NCBI GenBank assembly: GCA_046703825.1
Contig: JBJKSO010000063.1
Coordinates: 1 to 26,121 of the forward strand
Direction: 5' to 3'
Source of the DNA: JBJKSO01 sp046703825
GTDB taxonomy: Bacteria > Chloroflexota > Dormibacteria > Aeolococcales > Bog-877
DNA length: 26,121 bases
Below are positions 22,875-26,121 of this stretch, one piece after another; the stretch's first letter is position 1, and every line of letters starts with the position of its first letter. The notes under the pieces are model-generated. The model was not told where the DNA came from. It worked only from the letters and a program-made list of their open reading frames with translations, and did no database searches. The translations under genes were made by a program, and so were the position numbers.

Positions 22875-23392
22875 GGCAACTGCTCCTCGTCGCCCGCTCC
22901 ACTTGCAGGCTCAGTCCGCTGAGCGGACTCACTCCCCGCCCGGTCGGCCTCCGGTTCGGATGAACGGTACCAGGCAGCAGGCTGGCTGGGATTGCGCAGC
23001 CGCAGCGGTCCTGGACCGACCCGGCGGGGCTGCACGCTGCTGGCGACACGAGCCAGGCGTCGCGCCAGCACCCCGGCCGAGGCCAGGTCACGGTCGAAGG
23101 CGCTGTTCCCCGCGCCGATCTCCGCCTGGATCTCCTCACGGAGCTCGTCGGGAGCCTGCGAGTTAAACGTTCGCAGTACCAGCACGGTCAGGGCGATGGT
23201 ATCCATCTGTCCGACCACCGGAATCCACATGGGAATGTCGACCGCGGGGTTGAGGATGACGGCCAGGGCGGCGGTCAGAGCGGCCTTGGGTAAGGCCGGG
23301 GTGCGCGGATCTCGGGCCAGGCAGTAGGCGAGGCGGAGCTGCTTGGGCAGCTCCAAGACCAGGGTGCGCAGACGACGCAGACGCTTGATCAC
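22871..23392 (-). CDS. DUF1232 (YkvA-like) membrane-associated protein
   Basis: 173 residues. Residues about 15-75 match the DUF1232 pattern: LPKQLRLAYCLARDPRTPALPKAALTAALAVILNPAVDIPMWIPVVGQMDTIAL. Here a hydrophobic hairpin with the NP-x-D-x-P-x-x-I-P-x-x-G core probably lies in or on the membrane. The C-terminal ~70 residues are polar, Pro/Ser/Glu-rich and probably disordered. Function of the family is unknown. First gene of the rplI-dnaB operon. GTG start, weak ribosome-binding site, TAGACT (23429-23434, minus) as a possible -10. Confidence 0.8.
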   Translation of the reverse strand: MIKRLRRLRTLVLELPKQLRLAYCLARDPRTPALPKAALTAALAVILNPAVDIPMWIPVVGQMDTIALTVLVLRTFNSQAPDELREEIQAEIGAGNSAFDRDLASAGVLARRLARVASSVQPRRVGPGPLRLRNPSQPAAWYRSSEPEADRAGSESAQRTEPASGAGDEEQLP

Positions 23393-23428
23393 CCGGCGTT
23401 CACGATCCTGCCACCCATAGCGTGCTGC

Positions 23429-23434
23429 AGTCTA
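23429..23434 (-). promoter_or_regulatory. Possible -10 box (TAGACT) of the DUF1232-rplI-dnaB operon
   Basis: Same hexamer as two other minus-strand promoters proposed here, but 36 nt before the GTG at 23392, so the message would have a short leader. No convincing -35. Confidence 0.3.
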
Positions 23435-23457
23435 GCGGCCGCCCCGGAGTGCGGCGG

Positions 23458-24930
23458 TCATTCCTCTCGCTGGGGCCGGGGCCCCGGCTCCCCGGGACGG
23501 GGCTGCCAGGCGCTGGGGCTCTCCCGCAGCAACCCCCAGGCCTGCTCCTCCTGCGCCCCACCCGGCTCGGCTGGGATCCGCCCCTCCAGCAATCCGTCGA
23601 GCAGCAACCGCTGAGCCCGCCCAACCCAGGGACCCGCCCCCAGCCCGAAACGTTCCATGAGCCGGTGGCCGTCCAGCGGTGGATGGATGCCGCCCGGGTG
23701 CTGCTGGGCCAGCTCGGCCATCCTCCGCTCCAGCTCGTCCAGCGGGGCGAGGGTCGGGTACGAGGAACCCAGGGTGTCTGCGCGCGCCAGCTGCAGGAGT
23801 GCCGGTGCCAGCGGCCCGGCATCGAACCAGAGCCGGCGGACAGCCCGGTCGGCCCACTCCGAGCTGTACTGGATCGGGCGCATGTGCATCCGCACCAGGT
23901 CGGCCACCTGCTCGATCTCCTGGCCGCTGTAGCGCAGGCGGCGCATCACCCGGGCGGCCAGCTCGGCTCCCAGCTGGGAGTGCCCGTGGAAGGTCGGGCC
24001 GGTCGGGCCCTCCGCGCGAGTTCCCGGCTTGCCGATGTCGTGGAAGAGCACCGCCAGCCTCACGAGGAGGTCCTGGACAGCGCGGTCCAGCGCCAGACAG
24101 GTGTGGGCGAAGACGTCACCCAGGTGGTAGCCGGTCTGCTCCACGCCGGACATCTCGGCCAGCTCTGGGGAGATTTGCCCCAGCAGGCCGGTGCTGAGGA
24201 GGACCTGCAGGCCCACCGAGGGGGTCTCCGCCTGGAGCAGCTTGCTGAGCTCGTCCCGGATCCGCTCCGTGGAGACGATGGCCAGCCGGGCGGCGTTCTC
24301 CTTCATGGCAGCCAGCAGTGGACCATCCAGCCGGAACCCCAGCTGGGCGGCGAAGCGGGCGGCCCGCATCATCCGCAGCGGGTCCTCGGAGAACGTCTCG
24401 GCGGCGGCCAGAGGGGTGCGCAGCACCCTGGCGAAGAGATCGGGCAGGCCCCGCCCGGTGGGGTCCAGCACGCCCCCCCGCGCATCCAGCAGCAGCGCGT
24501 TGACCGTGAAGTCGCGGCGGACGGCGTCCTCCTCCATGGAGCCGGCCCGGACCTCGGGTTTGCGGCTCTCCGGCTGGTAGGACTCGGCGCGCGCCCTGAC
24601 GAACTCGACTGCGAAAGGTCGCTGGTTTCGTCGGCGGAAGGCGATCTGGGCGGTCGCGAAGCGGGGGAAGGGAACCACGGGCTCGCGGCGCTGCCAGTGC
24701 GCCCGCAGCCACTGGGCCGCCCGATCGGCGCTGACCCCCTCCACCACGACGTCGACGTCGGTGTTCGCCGACCGGCCCAGCAGCAGGTCGCGCACGTAGC
24801 CGCCGACTATGCAGGCCCGGCCCCCCAAGTCGCGCTCCATCGGCCCGAGTGCGGCCCTCAGACGGGGCGGGGATGGCTCGGAGGGCACCACCGAGAGCTG
24901 GTTGGGTTCAGGCGAAGACAACCTGGTCAT
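23458..24930 (-). CDS. cca: CCA tRNA nucleotidyltransferase, HD-domain type
   Basis: 490 residues from the ATG at 24930. Nucleotidyltransferase head: IVGGYVRDLLLGR (GGYVRD 43-48), catalytic DVD (58-60), EEDAVRRDFTVNALLLD, then SEDPLRMMRAARFAAQLGF (template Arg/Asp region). An HD domain follows with FHDIGKP (H297-D298). It adds or repairs the 3' CCA of tRNAs; a pure A-adding or poly(A) variant cannot be excluded. The frame is open upstream to 25200 but there it shadows the HxlR gene. ATG 24930 has AGGAGG 3 nt upstream (tight spacing) and lies within the last 23 nt of the HxlR gene, so the two are probably co-transcribed and coupled. Confidence 0.92.
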   Translation of the reverse strand: MTRLSSPEPNQLSVVPSEPSPPRLRAALGPMERDLGGRACIVGGYVRDLLLGRSANTDVDVVVEGVSADRAAQWLRAHWQRREPVVPFPRFATAQIAFRRRNQRPFAVEFVRARAESYQPESRKPEVRAGSMEEDAVRRDFTVNALLLDARGGVLDPTGRGLPDLFARVLRTPLAAAETFSEDPLRMMRAARFAAQLGFRLDGPLLAAMKENAARLAIVSTERIRDELSKLLQAETPSVGLQVLLSTGLLGQISPELAEMSGVEQTGYHLGDVFAHTCLALDRAVQDLLVRLAVLFHDIGKPGTRAEGPTGPTFHGHSQLGAELAARVMRRLRYSGQEIEQVADLVRMHMRPIQYSSEWADRAVRRLWFDAGPLAPALLQLARADTLGSSYPTLAPLDELERRMAELAQQHPGGIHPPLDGHRLMERFGLGAGPWVGRAQRLLLDGLLEGRIPAEPGGAQEEQAWGLLRESPSAWQPRPGEPGPRPQREE

Positions 24931-25345
24931 CGTCCTCCTGGGCGAGGCTGGGCGCGACCGCCTCGTCGCAGGTCGGGCAGAACCAGCGCGCCTCCATCGG
25001 GGTGCCGCAGCGGCCGTGCGGCGGCCCGGGCTGCTCGCCCGCTGCCCACTGCTCGAGCTGGCGCACCACGCCGGCCAGCGAGTGGCCCCCCGGTTGCAGG
25101 TGGTACTCCCAGCGCGGAGGCCGCTCGGAGTAGCGCTCGCCCCGCACCAGCCCAGCCGCCTCCAGCCGACGTAGCCGCTCCGTGAGCACGTTCGAGGCAA
25201 TGCCGGGAAGGTCCCGGCGCAGCTCGCTGAAACGTCGCGGGCCGCCCATCAGCGCGCTCACCAGCAGCAGCGCCCAGCGGTCCCCGACCCGCTCCAGCGC
25301 CTCCGCCAGCGCCGCCTGCCTGGCGGCGGCATCCTCTTCGGCCAT
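24908..25345 (-). CDS. HxlR-family winged-helix regulator with C-terminal cysteine cluster
   Basis: 145 residues. HxlR pattern about 15-102: ALERVGDRWALLLVSALMGGPRRFSELRRDLPGIASNVLTERLRRLEAAGLVRG. A C-terminal cluster H110, C113, C123, C126 (CGTPM...FCPTC) looks like a small zinc ribbon or redox site. HxlR regulators respond to electrophiles, thiol stress or small ligands and commonly repress a divergent gene. Here the divergent neighbour, 75 bp away, is an HtrA-like protease, and a perfect inverted repeat lies between. No clear Shine-Dalgarno; TATACG (25379-25384, minus) is a possible -10. Overlaps cca by 23 nt. Confidence 0.9.
   Translation of the reverse strand: MAEEDAAARQAALAEALERVGDRWALLLVSALMGGPRRFSELRRDLPGIASNVLTERLRRLEAAGLVRGERYSERPPRWEYHLQPGGHSLAGVVRQLEQWAAGEQPGPPHGRCGTPMEARWFCPTCDEAVAPSLAQEDDDQVVFA
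24934..24939 (-). promoter_or_regulatory. Shine-Dalgarno of cca inside the HxlR gene
   Basis: AGGAGG on the minus strand, only 3 nt before ATG 24930. It is the strongest ribosome-binding match near the beginning of the conserved cca reading frame, though the spacing is short. Confidence 0.5.
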
Positions 25346-25384
25346 TCAGTACATCTTGCACCACCTGGGTCCGGCCCGCGTATA

Positions 25385-25399
25385 GTTGCGGATTGCAAC
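25385..25399. promoter_or_regulatory. Candidate HxlR operator, GTTGC-N5-GCAAC
   Basis: Perfect 5-bp inverted repeat with a 5-bp centre in the 75-bp spacer between the divergent HxlR and protease genes. It adjoins TATAGT (25381-25386), a plausible -10 for the protease gene, so a protein bound here would cover the transcription start. A related half-site TTGCAC occurs at 25356-25361. Assignment to HxlR is inference from position. Confidence 0.45.
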
Positions 25400-25408
25400 C
25401 GACTACTT

Positions 25409-25415
25409 AGGGAGA
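25409..25415 (+). promoter_or_regulatory. Shine-Dalgarno of the HtrA-like protease gene
   Basis: AGGGAGA, 5 nt before the ATG at 25421. Confidence 0.55.
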
Positions 25416-25420
25416 CAGCG

Positions 25421-26121
25421 ATGAGTTGGGCAGAGGAGTTCGAGCAGGCGGCGGCGGCGGTGCGGGAGCAGGTGCTGCCCTCGGTGGTGGCGGTGGGACG
25501 CTTTCCCGGGGGCACCGGCGTGGTGCTTCAGGACGGCCGGGTGCTGACGTCCGCCCACAACCTCCGCGGCGACGGCGTGACCGTAACCCTGGCGGGAGGC
25601 GAGCGGCGGGAGTCGACGTCGGCCCAGGTGGACATGGTGGGCGACGTGGCCCTGGTGGAGGTCGACACATCGGGGGCGCGCCCCCTCTCGTGGGGCGCGC
25701 TCGAGCCCCAGCTGGGCACCCCGATCTTCGCCGCGGCCTTTCCGCGTGGTCACGGCCTGCGGCTCAGCTTCGGCATCGTCTCTGCGCTCGATTCTGACTT
25801 CGGGGGTCCCGGCGGACGCCCCATCACCGGCGTCTTCGAGCACACGGCGCCGCTGCCACGGGGATCGTCGGGCGGCCCGGTGGTCAACCTCGCCGGCGAG
25901 TTGCTCGGGCTCAACACCAAGCGCCTCGGCGAGGGTCTCTACGCGGCTTTGCGAGCCGATGCCTCGCTGCGGTCGCGGCTGGAGGCGCTCGGCCGGGGCG
26001 AGGCGCCCGCCCGTCCATGGCTCGGGGTGGGGCTGCTGCCCGCCGAGGTGGCGCGTCGCCTGCGCGCCGCGGTTGGCCTCCCCGAGCGAGCCGGTCTGCT
26101 GGTCCGGGCCCTGGACCAGGA
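25421..26121 (+). CDS. HtrA/DegP-like trypsin-fold serine protease, 3' end outside window
   Basis: Open from ATG 25421 to the right edge without a stop (233 complete codons). The catalytic triad is visible: H46 (LTSAHNL), D75 (VGDVALVEVD) and S150 (RGSSGGPVV). From about residue 193, PWLGVGLLPAEVARRL...GLPERAGLLVRALDQ starts a PDZ domain, giving the HtrA/S1C order protease-PDZ. The beginning (MSWAEEFEQAAAAVREQVLPSVVAV) has neither signal peptide nor membrane helix, so the protein is predicted to be cytoplasmic, unlike DegP or the membrane-anchored actinobacterial HtrAs. The divergent HxlR gene and the dyad upstream suggest it is regulated. Confidence 0.88.
   Translation, partial: MSWAEEFEQAAAAVREQVLPSVVAVGRFPGGTGVVLQDGRVLTSAHNLRGDGVTVTLAGGERRESTSAQVDMVGDVALVEVDTSGARPLSWGALEPQLGTPIFAAAFPRGHGLRLSFGIVSALDSDFGGPGGRPITGVFEHTAPLPRGSSGGPVVNLAGELLGLNTKRLGEGLYAALRADASLRSRLEALGRGEAPARPWLGVGLLPAEVARRLRAAVGLPERAGLLVRALDQ

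Noticed and set aside
23422..25185. 587-residue plus-strand frame antisense to cca and the HxlR gene
   Set aside because: Low-complexity translation with no domain; the minus strand carries two well-recognised genes here.
24931..25200. Upstream extension of the cca frame
   Set aside because: It shadows the HxlR gene; conserved cca sequence begins after ATG 24930, which has AGGAGG nearby.
1..26121. CRISPR arrays, tRNA/rRNA genes, insertion sequences or phage genes
   Set aside because: I saw no spaced repeat array, cloverleaf-like sequence, transposase or phage motif in either strand. Gaps are all under 300 nt.

Overview
The window is gene-dense, very GC-rich bacterial chromosome. It carries about 24 protein-coding genes and no rRNA, tRNA, CRISPR array, insertion sequence or prophage that I can recognise. 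The gene content is housekeeping plus signalling: ilvE, yvcK, ddl, murF, purA, rplI, dnaB and cca. The use of TANNNT -10 boxes 9-11 nt before start codons (leaderless style), GTGA start/stop overlaps and high GC fit a Terrabacteria lineage such as Candidatus Dormibacterota, another Chloroflexota-related phylum, or Actinomycetota. This assignment is inference; no 16S or other decisive marker is present.

Layout. 1-1375: 3' end of a glycerate kinase gene (left end truncated), convergent with ilvE. 1490-6105: yvcK, then a 1071-residue PAS/GAF/GGDEF/EAL c-di-GMP protein whose 3' end runs 65 nt antisense into ddl. 6041-9568 (minus): operon of alpha/beta hydrolase, membrane-anchored MurF-like ligase and D-Ala-D-Ala ligase. 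9659-11897: OmpR-type response regulator and HAMP histidine kinase. 11894-14770 (minus): ABC ATPase, two ABC-2 permeases and a TusA-like protein, every junction a 4-nt GTGA overlap. 14882-16027: stand-alone archaeal-type/STAND ATPase. 16071-19074 (minus): purA, an exported beta-propeller-like protein and a RidA-family protein. 19359-20931: cupin and a serine beta-lactamase-fold protein. 21058-23392 (minus): DUF1232 protein, rplI, dnaB, again joined by GTGA overlaps. 23458-25345 (minus): HxlR-type regulator and CCA-adding enzyme. From 25421 to the right edge: a divergent HtrA-like serine protease, truncated by the window end.

How the genes work together. ddl makes D-Ala-D-Ala and the adjacent Mur ligase would attach it to the peptidoglycan precursor; YvcK also belongs to envelope and carbon-flux control in other bacteria. 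The two-component pair and the c-di-GMP protein are sensory. The ABC-2 exporter is translationally coupled to a TusA-type sulfur-carrier-like protein, an unusual partnership. No single spectacular new system stands out. The points most worth checking are the membrane-anchored Mur ligase, the ABC-TusA operon, the signal-less HtrA protease with its HxlR neighbour and dyad, and the 37-bp exact duplication that begins at base 1 and recurs inside yvcK, which may be an assembly artefact.
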